Shown here: in pieces, positions 25,292-35,065 of the stretch
Layout: each line of letters starts with the position of its first letter
How positions within the stretch are numbered: position 1 is the first letter of the stretch
Position numbers and translations under genes: made by a program
The notes under the pieces: model-generated
Told to the model about the DNA's origin: nothing
Seen by the model: the letters and a program-made list of their open reading frames with translations, nothing else
Databases searched by the model: none
NCBI RefSeq assembly: GCF_018127805.1
Contig: NZ_CP072334.1
Coordinates: 1,466,001-1,530,000, forward strand
DNA length: 64,000 nt
Direction: 5' to 3'
Source: Prevotella sp. oral taxon 475
GTDB lineage: Bacteria > Bacteroidota > Bacteroidia > Bacteroidales > Bacteroidaceae

Positions 25292-26077
25292 ATGCATACG
25301 AAAGAAGAGAAGTTGGAGGCATTCGGCCGTCTGTTGGATGTGCTGGACGACCTACGCGAAAAGTGTCCCTGGGACAAGAAACAAACCTTTGAGAGTTTGC
25401 GGCCCAACACCATAGAAGAGACTTACGAATTGTACGACGCTTTGGCCAAACGCGACATGAAGAATATCTGTAAAGAACTGGGCGATGTGCTCGAACATGT
25501 TCTTTTTTACTCGCGCATCGGGAGCGAGACAGGTAGCTTCGACATTGCCGACGTCTGTCATCAAGAAGCAGACAAACTGATCTTCCGTCATCCGCATATC
25601 TACGGCGAACAAAAGGCCAACAGCGTGGAACAGGTACTACAAACTTGGGAACAGATCAAACTAAAAGAAAAAGACGGCAACACGAGCGTACTCTCGGGTG
25701 TTCCCGATGCGTTGCCCAGCGTGATCAAGGCTTACCGCATCCAAGATAAGGCCCGGAACGTGGGGTTCGACTGGCGGAATAAAGCCGAAGTGTGGGCAAA
25801 GGTGCGTGAGGAACTCGATGAGTTGGAGGCAGAACTAAAAAAAGAGGACAAGGAACGGTCGACAGAGGAACTGGGCGACTTTCTCTTCAGTATCATCAAC
25901 GCCGCGCGGCTCTATCACCTCAATCCCGACAACGCCCTCGAACGCACCAATCAAAAATTTATCCGTCGCTTCAATTACGTTGAACAACACTCCATCAAAG
26001 CGGGCAAACCGCTCACCGAAATGTCGCTCGAAGAGATGGACCGACTCTGGAACGAAGCGAAGAGAATTGACAATTGA
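25292..26077 (+). CDS. mazG: Nucleoside triphosphate pyrophosphohydrolase MazG
   Basis: This 261-residue protein has two MazG domains. The first shows LREKCPWDKKQTFESLRPNTIEETYEL then ELGDVLEHVLFYSRI; the second shows KVREELDELEAEL then STEELGDFLFSIINAARL, carrying EExxE and ExxD metal ligands. It hydrolyses all NTPs to NMP and pyrophosphate, cleaning nucleotide pools and affecting ppGpp-related stress. Full length for the family. It leads a tight operon with a lipoprotein and rnz (22 and 7 bp gaps). Confidence 0.95.
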   Translation: MHTKEEKLEAFGRLLDVLDDLREKCPWDKKQTFESLRPNTIEETYELYDALAKRDMKNICKELGDVLEHVLFYSRIGSETGSFDIADVCHQEADKLIFRHPHIYGEQKANSVEQVLQTWEQIKLKEKDGNTSVLSGVPDALPSVIKAYRIQDKARNVGFDWRNKAEVWAKVREELDELEAELKKEDKERSTEELGDFLFSIINAARLYHLNPDNALERTNQKFIRRFNYVEQHSIKAGKPLTEMSLEEMDRLWNEAKRIDN

Positions 26078-26099
26078 GTTCCCATTTAATTGAAAAGAT

Positions 26100-26657
26100 A
26101 TGAAGAAGAAGATTTTAACCACGCTATTGTTGATCACGGGCATATTAATAGCCATTTCATGTGTCGACTCTAAGAATAAAAAGAGTGCAGAAACCGATAC
26201 CACTCTTACCGACGAAGCAGGCGATTCCACCCTCTATGGTGTGTGCGGGGAAAACACGGCCATGCATACATTGGAACTGATCACCACGCAGGGCGATACG
26301 CTGACCTATTTGATCGACCTCGACGAAAACTCGCCCGTTCGGGGTGGACTCCTGGCGGGCGACAAGTTGGCGGTGTTGGGCTTCCGGAATGCCGACGGTG
26401 AAAACATTGCCACCAGTGTGATCAATCTCACCACCCTTCTGGGCAAATGGGCAAGCATCGACAAGCAATTTGAGATCATGGAAGACGGAACGGTCAACTC
26501 TGCCATCAAAGAAGAAACACATCCGTGGACGTCGTGGAGAGTGTTCAACGGTAGACTGGTGCTCAACAAAGACACCTTTGAGGTGAATACGTTGGGGGCC
26601 GACTCGCTCTATCTCGAGAACGCGCACGGTATTTTCACCTTTAAACGACAAAAATAG
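26100..26657 (+). CDS. Lipocalin-like lipoprotein
   Basis: This 185-residue protein has a signal peptide with a lipobox ending in ISC (Cys21). The C-terminal half reads LLGKWASIDKQFEIMEDGTVNSAIKEETHPWTSWRVFNGRLVLN in two pieces, a pattern of small beta-barrel lipocalin-like domains common in Bacteroidales lipoproteins; the middle part (DTLTYLIDLDEN) may be another small beta domain. Likely periplasm-facing or surface anchored. Function unknown. It sits between mazG and rnz with short gaps. Confidence 0.75.
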   Translation: MKKKILTTLLLITGILIAISCVDSKNKKSAETDTTLTDEAGDSTLYGVCGENTAMHTLELITTQGDTLTYLIDLDENSPVRGGLLAGDKLAVLGFRNADGENIATSVINLTTLLGKWASIDKQFEIMEDGTVNSAIKEETHPWTSWRVFNGRLVLNKDTFEVNTLGADSLYLENAHGIFTFKRQK

Positions 26658-26664
26658 AAAGGCC

Positions 26665-27579
26665 TTGGAACCCTTCAGAGTGCACATCTTAGGCTGCGGA
26701 AGTGCCCTGCCCACCCTCCGCCACAATGCCACCTCGCAGGTGGTAGAGGTGCGGGGGAAACTTTTTATGGTCGACTGTGGCGAGGGCACACAAGTGCAGT
26801 TGCGCCGTTCGCACATCCGCTTCACCAGGCTCCGGGCCATCTTTATCTCGCATCTGCACGGCGACCACTGCTTCGGACTCATCGGCATGATCTCCACCTT
26901 CGGACTATTAGGTCGAACGGCTCCGCTACAGATCTATGCGCCAGTCGATCTTCAACCTATCCTGCAACAACAGATCGACTTCTTCTGCACAGGACTCGAA
27001 TTCGACATCGATTTTCATCCCGTAGATACGACCCAACGAAACATCATCTACGAAGACAAGAGCCTCACCGTAGAAACCCTCCCCTTAGAGCATCGCATTG
27101 CCTGCTGTGGATTCCTTTTCAAAGAAAAACCGCTACTGCCGCACATCCGTCGCGACATGATCGATTTCTACGGAATTTCACTGAGTCAGATCAACAACAT
27201 CAAACAAGGAGCCGATGGGGTGGGGCGCGACGGACTCCCCATCCCCAACGCGCGACTCGTGCAACCTGCCACTCCGGCTCGTTCTTACGCCTATTGCAGC
27301 GACACACGCTATATGCCGCAGCTACATCAAGAGGTGAAAGGCGCAAATCTGCTCTATCATGAAGCCACATACGGTAGCGAGAGCGAGGGTAGGGCGCGGA
27401 TGTACTACCACAGTACGGCAGCCCAAGCGGCTCAGGTGGCGGCGGCAGCGAAAGTGGGGCAATTGATGTTGGGACATTACAGTGCACGTTACGATAACGA
27501 AAAAGTGCTACTCAACGAGGCGAAAACCATTTTTCCCAACACCATCCTGGCACAGGAAGGACTCGTCATCAACGTATAG
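26665..27579 (+). CDS. rnz: Ribonuclease Z
   Basis: This 304-residue metallo-beta-lactamase enzyme trims tRNA 3' trailers. The metal motif HLHGDH is at 63-68 after SSxxR-like strands, with GCGSALPTLRHNATSQ at the N-terminus and HEATY and HSTAAQAA further on as additional ligands. CCA is not encoded in the tRNA of this window, which fits a need for RNase Z. The start is TTG at 26665 with AGAAAGG five bases before; the only other nearby in-frame option is GTG 26680. The lipoprotein stop is seven bases upstream. A 41-bp repeat array and a terminator follow. Confidence 0.93.
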   Translation: MEPFRVHILGCGSALPTLRHNATSQVVEVRGKLFMVDCGEGTQVQLRRSHIRFTRLRAIFISHLHGDHCFGLIGMISTFGLLGRTAPLQIYAPVDLQPILQQQIDFFCTGLEFDIDFHPVDTTQRNIIYEDKSLTVETLPLEHRIACCGFLFKEKPLLPHIRRDMIDFYGISLSQINNIKQGADGVGRDGLPIPNARLVQPATPARSYAYCSDTRYMPQLHQEVKGANLLYHEATYGSESEGRARMYYHSTAAQAAQVAAAAKVGQLMLGHYSARYDNEKVLLNEAKTIFPNTILAQEGLVINV

Positions 27580-27609
27580 TCTCTCATTGAATCTGCCCCC
27601 GAATGGGCT

Positions 27610-27830
27610 TTCGTAGGGGTACGAAGACCCGTTTCTCCCATTTTCGAGCTTTCGTAGGGGTACGAAGACCTATTCTTCCCATTTTCGAACTTTCGTAGGG
27701 GTACGAAGACCTGTTCTTCCCATTTTCGAGCTTTCGTAGGGGTACGAAGACCTGTTCCTCCCATTTTCGAGCTTTCGTAGGGGTACGAAGACCTGTTCCT
27801 CTCATTTTCGAGCTTTCGTAGGGGTACGAA
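27610..27830. repeat. 41-bp tandem repeat array with palindrome TTCGTA-GGGG-TACGAA, 6 copies
   Basis: The 16-bp palindrome starts at 27610, 27651, 27692, 27733, 27774 and 27815, exactly 41 bp apart. The connector is GACCTGTTCTTCCCATTTTC followed by GAGCT with a few changes (Cs and Ts near the middle). It begins 31 bases after the rnz stop and ends before a terminator at 27851, so it is probably transcribed as the rnz 3' untranslated region. Confidence 0.95.
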
Positions 27831-27850
27831 GCAGAAATCCCGAATCAACC

Positions 27851-27872
27851 ACTTGTGCTTCACAAGTTTTTA
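27851..27872 (+). terminator. Intrinsic terminator of the mazG-rnz operon
   Basis: ACTTGTG-CTT-CACAAGT forms a 7-bp stem with a 3-nt loop followed by TTTTT. It lies directly after the 41-bp array and before the promoter at 27907. Confidence 0.75.
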
Positions 27873-27906
27873 TAAGAGTCGGGCCTCGTTTTCCACCAAA
27901 AAGCCT

Positions 27907-27915
27907 TATATTTGC
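27907..27915 (+). promoter_or_regulatory. -7 element for the mini sorting-domain protein
   Basis: TATATTTGC fits the consensus 27 bp before the ATG at 27943. Confidence 0.6.
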
Positions 27916-27942
27916 AAGCAAATTGCAAAACAAAGCCTACGT

Positions 27943-28251
27943 ATGACAAAAGTTTTACTCACCCTATCCCTTCTCGCAACCATACTAATGGGCAATCCCA
28001 TTGAAACAAGGGCGAATAACGCGATCGAGCTCATCGACAACGATTTTCAGAGTATCGTCATCACCGTCACCGAGTCCACCCTCCACGTTTCGGGAGCCGC
28101 AGGACAGATGCTGGCCATCTACGACGTGGCAGGCATTCGGGTAGTCTATCTCAAGGTGGAGAGTTCGGACAAACGCTTCGAACTCAATCTCCCCAAGGGG
28201 TGCTACATCGTGAAAGTGGGAAAAGTGGTGCGCAAGATCGCAATCAGGTAA
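27943..28251 (+). CDS. Secreted 102-aa protein resembling an isolated T9SS sorting domain
   Basis: A signal peptide (about residues 1-24, ending in ETRA) is followed by only 78 residues. These have the layout of the type IX secretion C-terminal domain: a strand IVITVTESTLHVSG, then MLAIYDVAGIRVV, LPKGCYIVKVG and a basic end VRKIAIR. In normal cargo such a domain follows a large passenger; here there is no passenger. It could be a free CTD-like decoy, a remnant, or a small beta protein that only looks like a CTD. ATG 27943 is chosen because of the promoter and signal peptide. Eleven bases separate it from the L,D-transpeptidase gene. Confidence 0.65.
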   Translation: MTKVLLTLSLLATILMGNPIETRANNAIELIDNDFQSIVITVTESTLHVSGAAGQMLAIYDVAGIRVVYLKVESSDKRFELNLPKGCYIVKVGKVVRKIAIR

Positions 28252-28261
28252 GTTTTCTGAT

Positions 28262-29818
28262 TTGAAAATAGGCAAATACACCTTTCTTGTTGTCCTCTGG
28301 GCGGTGGCGATTGTTTCCTGCCACGAGGAAAAGACCTCATCTAACAAGAATTATTCTTCGGCCGACTATCAAGAGTTAGACTCCTCGGCCTTCAGACTCA
28401 ATTCCCATCGCATCCGAGCCAACATCGTGCGACTGGCACGGGCAGACAACGATTCGTTGCAGCCCGACAGTCGCACACGTCGTTATTATCGTGGCGGCGG
28501 GAATTTTCTGTGGATCGACCGACAGGGAGTAGATGCACGTGCCGACAGTTTGCTGGCCCATCTCCATGAAGTAGAAGCATTGGGCTTCAGTCGGCGGAAA
28601 TTTAGGGTAGAGGAGATAGAAGCTGATCTGCGTCGGGTGCGCACGCTCAAGGTCGACACCGGTAGCAACGCACTCAACCTGGTGATGGCGCGACTGGAAT
28701 ACAATCTCACCAAGGCCTTTCTGCGGTATGTCTCGGGACAGCGATTCGGGTTTGTCAATCCCGCCTGGGTGTTCAATCGGCTTGACGTGCACGAGGGCGA
28801 CTCGACCGGGAAATCCTACCGTGCCCTTTTCGACGTCGCCATGGAACACGCCACCAAAAATTTCTATTGGGCTGCGCTGCGCAAGATTTATAACGATTCG
28901 GTGGCCATCTTCCTGCACGAGGTTCAGCCGAAGAGTCCGCTTTATCAAACATTTTTAGCCAGACTTAAACGACAGAGCCTCTCGCCCTCCGAGAGAATAA
29001 AAACACTCTGCAATCTGGAGCGCAGCAGGTGGCGACTGGCAGACATCCCGCAAAACCATGATCAATACATCTGGGTGAACATCCCCTCCTTCCATCTCGA
29101 CGCCGTGCGGGGCGACAGCGTGCTCACCATGCGCATGGCTTGCGGGAATGTCGCCACGAAGACGCCATTGCTCACCAGTCGAATTATGCGGATGGACATC
29201 AATCCGCAATGGGTTGTCCCGCGGAGCATCATCCGCAAGGAGATGGTGCGCCACGTGGCCGATCCGGCCTATTTCGAATCCCACCGCTATGTTGTGCGCG
29301 AAAGGAGGAGTGGTCGACCCGTCGATCTGAACCGCCTCACGACAGCCCTCCTGCTCAGTCCCGATCACTGCGTCGTGCAGTCTGGCGGCGAAGGCAATGC
29401 ACTGGGCCGAATCATCTTCCGATTCGCCAACAACTTTTCCATCTTCATTCACGACACATCGTCGAAAGAAGCCTTCGCCCGCGACAACCGCGGCGTTTCG
29501 CACGGTTGCATCCGCGTTGAGCAACCGTTCGACTTGGCCGTATTCATGCTCGCCGACAAAGATGAGAGACTCATCGAGAAAATCAAATATTCGATGGAGG
29601 TGAATCTTTATCCTCCCCCATCGGATGCCCAGAGCACGGAATGGAAGAAGCCCGACAGGTCGAAACTGATGAACAGTCTGCGAGTGAATCCAGAGATTCC
29701 CGTCTTCATCGCCTATTACACGCTCTATCCCGACAAGCGGGGCGCGATGCGGTCTTACCCCGATGTTTACGGCTACGACCAGGTGCTGTATGGCTGGCTC
29801 AAGAATTATATCGAATGA
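28262..29818 (+). CDS. L,D-transpeptidase (YcbB-like) lipoprotein
   Basis: This 518-residue protein begins at TTG 28262, which gives a complete lipoprotein signal (LVVLWAVAIVSC, Cys20). The large N-terminal region is helical and resembles the scaffold/substrate domain of YcbB (LdtD). The catalytic YkuD domain ends with FIHDTSSKEAF and GVSHGCIRVE, with His397, His414 and Cys416. Such enzymes make 3-3 peptidoglycan cross-links or attach proteins in the periplasm. The TTG start is supported by the signal peptide and lack of an upstream alternative. A 22-bp repeat array follows the stop. Confidence 0.9.
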   Translation: MKIGKYTFLVVLWAVAIVSCHEEKTSSNKNYSSADYQELDSSAFRLNSHRIRANIVRLARADNDSLQPDSRTRRYYRGGGNFLWIDRQGVDARADSLLAHLHEVEALGFSRRKFRVEEIEADLRRVRTLKVDTGSNALNLVMARLEYNLTKAFLRYVSGQRFGFVNPAWVFNRLDVHEGDSTGKSYRALFDVAMEHATKNFYWAALRKIYNDSVAIFLHEVQPKSPLYQTFLARLKRQSLSPSERIKTLCNLERSRWRLADIPQNHDQYIWVNIPSFHLDAVRGDSVLTMRMACGNVATKTPLLTSRIMRMDINPQWVVPRSIIRKEMVRHVADPAYFESHRYVVRERRSGRPVDLNRLTTALLLSPDHCVVQSGGEGNALGRIIFRFANNFSIFIHDTSSKEAFARDNRGVSHGCIRVEQPFDLAVFMLADKDERLIEKIKYSMEVNLYPPPSDAQSTEWKKPDRSKLMNSLRVNPEIPVFIAYYTLYPDKRGAMRSYPDVYGYDQVLYGWLKNYIE

Positions 29819-29862
29819 GAGATGCACCGGAAGACACCCCCCACCAACCATCGCATGCTATT

Positions 29863-29989
29863 GGGGAGATGATCTCCCACACATCGGGAAGTCATCTCCC
29901 ACACATCGAGAAGTCACCTCCTGCACACCAGGAAGTCATCTCCTGCATACCAGGAAGTCATCTCCTGCATACCAGGAAGTGATCTCCGG
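29863..29989. repeat. 22-bp tandem repeat array with palindromes, 6 units
   Basis: Units of 22 bp such as GGAAGTCATCTCCTGCATAC follow each other. Each holds an interrupted palindrome: GGGAGA-TGA-TCTCCC in the first, CAGGA...TCCTG in later ones. It begins 44 bases after the transpeptidase stop. The array at 56975-57262 belongs to the same family (GGGAGGTGACCTCCCG). Confidence 0.9.
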
Positions 29990-30027
29990 CAAGTAAAGCA
30001 ATCCATCCTCTCCACAAATTTGACCAT

Positions 30028-30063
30028 AAAAAATCCCGATGCTGTTGGCATCGGGATTTTTTT
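30028..30063 (+). terminator. Intrinsic terminator before the symporter gene
   Basis: AAAATCCCGATGC and its complement around a TGTTG loop followed by seven T. It lies after the 22-bp array and 16 bases before the next promoter. Confidence 0.9.
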
Positions 30064-30078
30064 GCCATCTTTTCTTCG

Positions 30079-30087
30079 TACCTTTGC
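30079..30087 (+). promoter_or_regulatory. -7 element of the symporter gene, close to the start codon
   Basis: TACCTTTGC ends eight bases before the ATG at 30096, which leaves a leader of only a few nucleotides. The same arrangement is seen at miaA. Confidence 0.6.
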
Positions 30088-30095
30088 CGCCACTT

Positions 30096-31520
30096 ATGAC
30101 CATCATTCTTACCATCCTTTCGTATTTCAGCCTTCTGCTGCTCGTGAGTCGATTCACCTCGCGCCGCGCCACGAATGCCACATTTTTCCGTGCCGACAAC
30201 CGGTCGCCGTGGTATATGGTGGCCTTCGGCATGGTGGGAGCCTCCATCTCGGGTGTCACCTTCGTGTCGGTGCCGGGCATGGTGAACGTTATCGGCATGA
30301 CCTATCTACAAACCTGCATCGGTTTTATTGCGGGGTATTTCTTAGTGGCATTTCTACTTCTACCCGTCTACTATCGGTTGCGGCTCACCACGATTTATTC
30401 CTATCTGAACCATCGACTGGGTTCATCGGCCTATCGCACGGGAGCCTCCTTCTTCCTGCTCTCGAAGATGACGGGGGCGGCTGTTCGATTCTACGTCGTT
30501 TGTATGATTCTGCAACGTTTCGTGCTTGATGCCCTCGGTGTTCCGTTCGCCCTGACGGTGGTGGCGATGGTGACGCTGATCTGGCTTTACACCCGTCGTG
30601 GTGGCATCAACACGTTGGTATGGACGGATTCTTTCCAGACATTTTGCATGTTTGCGGCTCTGATTCTCATCCTCTACCAGGTGGTGGAGGCTTTGGGGAT
30701 GACGATGGGCCAGGCGGCAGAGGCGGTGATGAGAGATGAGCGCAGCCGCGTGTTTGTGTTCGGCGACTGGCTTTCGACGCAGAACTTTTGGAAACAATTT
30801 CTCAGTGGAGCCTTCATCGTGGTGGTCATGACGGGGCTCGACCAGGATATGATGCAGAAGAATCTTACGTGCAAAACGCTGCGCGAGGCGCAGAAAGATA
30901 TGTGCTGCTATGGATTTGCTTTTGTTCCGGCCAATCTGCTATTTCTCTCGCTGGGCGTACTACTCTCGATGCTTGCCACGCAGCGGGGGATCGCTCTGCC
31001 GGCATCGGGCGACGAACTCTTGCCGATGTTTGCAGCCAGCGGTTCGCTGGGCGGACTGGTGTTGGTGCTCTTCACCATCGGTATCGTAGCGGCCTCGTTC
31101 AGCAGTGCCGACTCGTCGCTCACAGCGCTCACCACCACTTTTTGCGTCGACCTCTGTGGGCGCGCCGACGACGAGTCTTTTCGCAAACGCGTGCACCTGG
31201 CGATGGCCCTGGCATTCGTGGCGTTCATTCTGCTATTTCGGGTGGTGAACTCCACCTCGGTGATCGATGCCATTTACATTCTCTGCTCCTATACCTATGG
31301 ACCGCTGCTCGGACTGTTTGCCTTTGCACTTTTCACACGTCGCCAGGCAAACGGCGTGTGGGTACCGGCGGTGACGATTGCCGCTCCGCTGCTCTGCTTC
31401 GGTCTCGACAGTATGACGCAACGCCTTGCAGACTATCGATTCGGCTACGAACTGCTGTTGCTCAACGGTCTGCTCACCTTTGGCGGATTGCTGCTCGCCA
31501 GTCGTCGAGGTTCCCGGTAG
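30096..31520 (+). CDS. Sodium:solute symporter family transporter
   Basis: This 474-residue inner-membrane protein has about 13 hydrophobic segments of the SSS/LeuT type. Conserved features are GASISGVTFVSVPGM in the first helices, FKAG-like turn replaced by FRADNRSPWYMV, VMTGLDQDMMQKNL in the middle, and SFSSADSSLTALTTTF, which carries the sodium-site Ser/Thr. The substrate (sugar, amino acid, sialate or other) cannot be read from the sequence. The frame is open from 30039 but the promoter and terminator lie in that part, so ATG 30096 is used. Confidence 0.9.
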   Translation: MTIILTILSYFSLLLLVSRFTSRRATNATFFRADNRSPWYMVAFGMVGASISGVTFVSVPGMVNVIGMTYLQTCIGFIAGYFLVAFLLLPVYYRLRLTTIYSYLNHRLGSSAYRTGASFFLLSKMTGAAVRFYVVCMILQRFVLDALGVPFALTVVAMVTLIWLYTRRGGINTLVWTDSFQTFCMFAALILILYQVVEALGMTMGQAAEAVMRDERSRVFVFGDWLSTQNFWKQFLSGAFIVVVMTGLDQDMMQKNLTCKTLREAQKDMCCYGFAFVPANLLFLSLGVLLSMLATQRGIALPASGDELLPMFAASGSLGGLVLVLFTIGIVAASFSSADSSLTALTTTFCVDLCGRADDESFRKRVHLAMALAFVAFILLFRVVNSTSVIDAIYILCSYTYGPLLGLFAFALFTRRQANGVWVPAVTIAAPLLCFGLDSMTQRLADYRFGYELLLLNGLLTFGGLLLASRRGSR

Positions 31521-31530
31521 ATGCATCTCC

Positions 31531-31591
31531 CTTATTCAAGCCAAAGGGTGAAAAGACCATGCATGTCTTTTCACCCTTTGGCTTGAATAAG
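31531..31591. terminator. Perfect 27-bp inverted repeat between convergent genes
   Basis: CTTATTCAAGCCAAAGGGTG plus seven further bases pair perfectly with their complement around a 7-nt loop (CATGCAT). It lies 10 bases after the symporter stop and 13 before the cdsA stop. There is no long T run after either arm, so it may be a bidirectional terminator of an unusual type or an mRNA-stabilising hairpin. Confidence 0.75.
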
Positions 31592-31604
31592 AATCTACGA
31601 GTTC

Positions 31605-32471
31605 TTAGAAGAAGGTCAGCGAATAGAGATAGACCACGGCGGCGGGGATGGCCATGAGCGAGGAGTCGAACCGGTCGAGCATACCGCCGTGTCCGGGCAG
31701 AATCCGACCGCTGTCTTTGATGCCGAGTGTGCGTTTGAAGAGCGATTCCACCAAGTCGCCCCAGGTGCCGAAGACCACCACGACCAGTCCCAATCCCACC
31801 CACTCGGGGATGGAGAGCCCCGAGAGGTGCTCGCCCTGCGTCTCTATATATCCGATGAGCGCGGCCACGAGTAGCACCAGGATTCCGCCGCCGATGCTTC
31901 CCTCCCAACTCTTGGCCGGCGAGATGCGGGGGAAGAGTTTGTGCCGCCCCAGGAGCGACCCGCTGCAATAGGCACCCGTGTCGTTTGTCCACAGGAAAAT
32001 AAAGACACTCAGCGGCAGAAGATAATGAAAGTGGGTGATGCCGTCGGGGCTCTGTCGGAAAGCTAAAACGTTGATCATCGAGAGGGGGAGAGCGATGTAC
32101 ATTTGCGCCAGCATGGTATAGGCCCAGTTGACGACGGGGTGGTGGGCCTTGGTGTAGAGTTCGCTGATGAAGAGATAAACCACCGTCAGGAGATAGGGCA
32201 CAAAAACGGCGTTGGTCTGCACCCATCCGCTGTTGACGCCGGCGATGGCAAGGAAGAAATAGGTTCCGGCCACGGTGGTGATGAAGGGGTTGATGCTGAT
32301 GCCAGACTGTGCGTTGACCAGCGTGGAGAATTCCCACAGACTCAGCGCGGTGATGAGCGTGAAGAGCAGAATCATGGTCTGCGGGCGCAGGAAACTTGTG
32401 ATCATCACGGCCAAAAAGAGAATGCCGGTGATGGTTCGCACCATCAGATTTTGTTTTTTCTCGTTGTTCAT
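31605..32471 (-). CDS. cdsA: Phosphatidate cytidylyltransferase
   Basis: This 288-residue inner-membrane enzyme makes CDP-diacylglycerol from phosphatidate and CTP for all phospholipids. It has about eight hydrophobic segments and the family signature near the C-terminus: SLFKRTLGIKDSGRILPGHG followed by GMLDRFDS, with the metal-binding Asp residues. Length is normal. In this phylum cdsA follows rsfS and ftsH; here the order is kept, but 520 bp containing a 12-unit repeat array separates it from ftsH. Confidence 0.94.
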   Translation of the reverse strand: MNNEKKQNLMVRTITGILFLAVMITSFLRPQTMILLFTLITALSLWEFSTLVNAQSGISINPFITTVAGTYFFLAIAGVNSGWVQTNAVFVPYLLTVVYLFISELYTKAHHPVVNWAYTMLAQMYIALPLSMINVLAFRQSPDGITHFHYLLPLSVFIFLWTNDTGAYCSGSLLGRHKLFPRISPAKSWEGSIGGGILVLLVAALIGYIETQGEHLSGLSIPEWVGLGLVVVVFGTWGDLVESLFKRTLGIKDSGRILPGHGGMLDRFDSSLMAIPAAVVYLYSLTFF

Positions 32472-32520
32472 AATCCTTCGTTTGGGGTCGTCGTTATTTT
32501 TCTTGATGAAAAGATGTCGC

Positions 32521-32985
32521 TGAACAGTTCAGTAGCATCATTTTGGGCTCCGCGGCCGTTCTGAACAGCTCAGTAGCATCATTTTGGCCTCCGCGGCCGT
32601 TTTGAACAGTTCGGTAGCACCATTTTGGTCTCCGCGGCCGTTCTGAACAGTTCAGTAGCACCATTTTGGGCTCCGCGGCCGTTCTGAACAGTTCAGTAGC
32701 ACCATTTTGGTCTCCGCGGCCGTTTTGAACAGTTCAGTAGCCTCATTTTGGCCTCCGCGGCGTTACTGTAGGGTACAGTAGCCTCATTTTGGCCTCCGCG
32801 ACGTCATCGTAGGGTACAATCACGTCATTTTGGTCTCTGATGGCGGTTTTGTAGGGTACAGTGGCCTCATTTTGGCCTCCGCGACGTTATTGTAGGGTAC
32901 AGTAGCACCATTTTTGTCTCCGTGATGGTTTTGTAGGGTACAGTAGCACCATTTCGGTCTCCGCGACGTTACTGTAGGGTACAGT
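32521..32985. repeat. Hybrid 41-bp tandem repeat array, 12 units with two alternative palindromes
   Basis: Six units carry TGAACAGTTCA (starts 32521, 32562, 32603, 32644, 32685, 32726). The next six carry TGTAGGGTACA (32767, 32808, 32850, 32891, 32932, 32973) in the same phase, with one 1-bp slip. The connector (GTAGCAxCATTTTGGxCTCC then GCGGCCGTT or GCGACGTT) is shared by both halves. The right edge is about 7 bp from the ftsH stop. The left half equals the array at 1007-1264. Confidence 0.95.
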
Positions 32986-32991
32986 AACCCG

Positions 32992-34995
<2,004 letters not shown>

Positions 34996-35065
34996 AATTT
35001 TTGGGGTTGATGAAACGGATTTCTTATGAATGATATAGATTCGTTTTCAAATCCTGTGCCAGAAA

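Noticed and set aside
27489..27863. Minus-strand frames through the 27610 array
   Set aside because: They translate the 41-bp repeat only, and overlap the end of rnz on the other strand.
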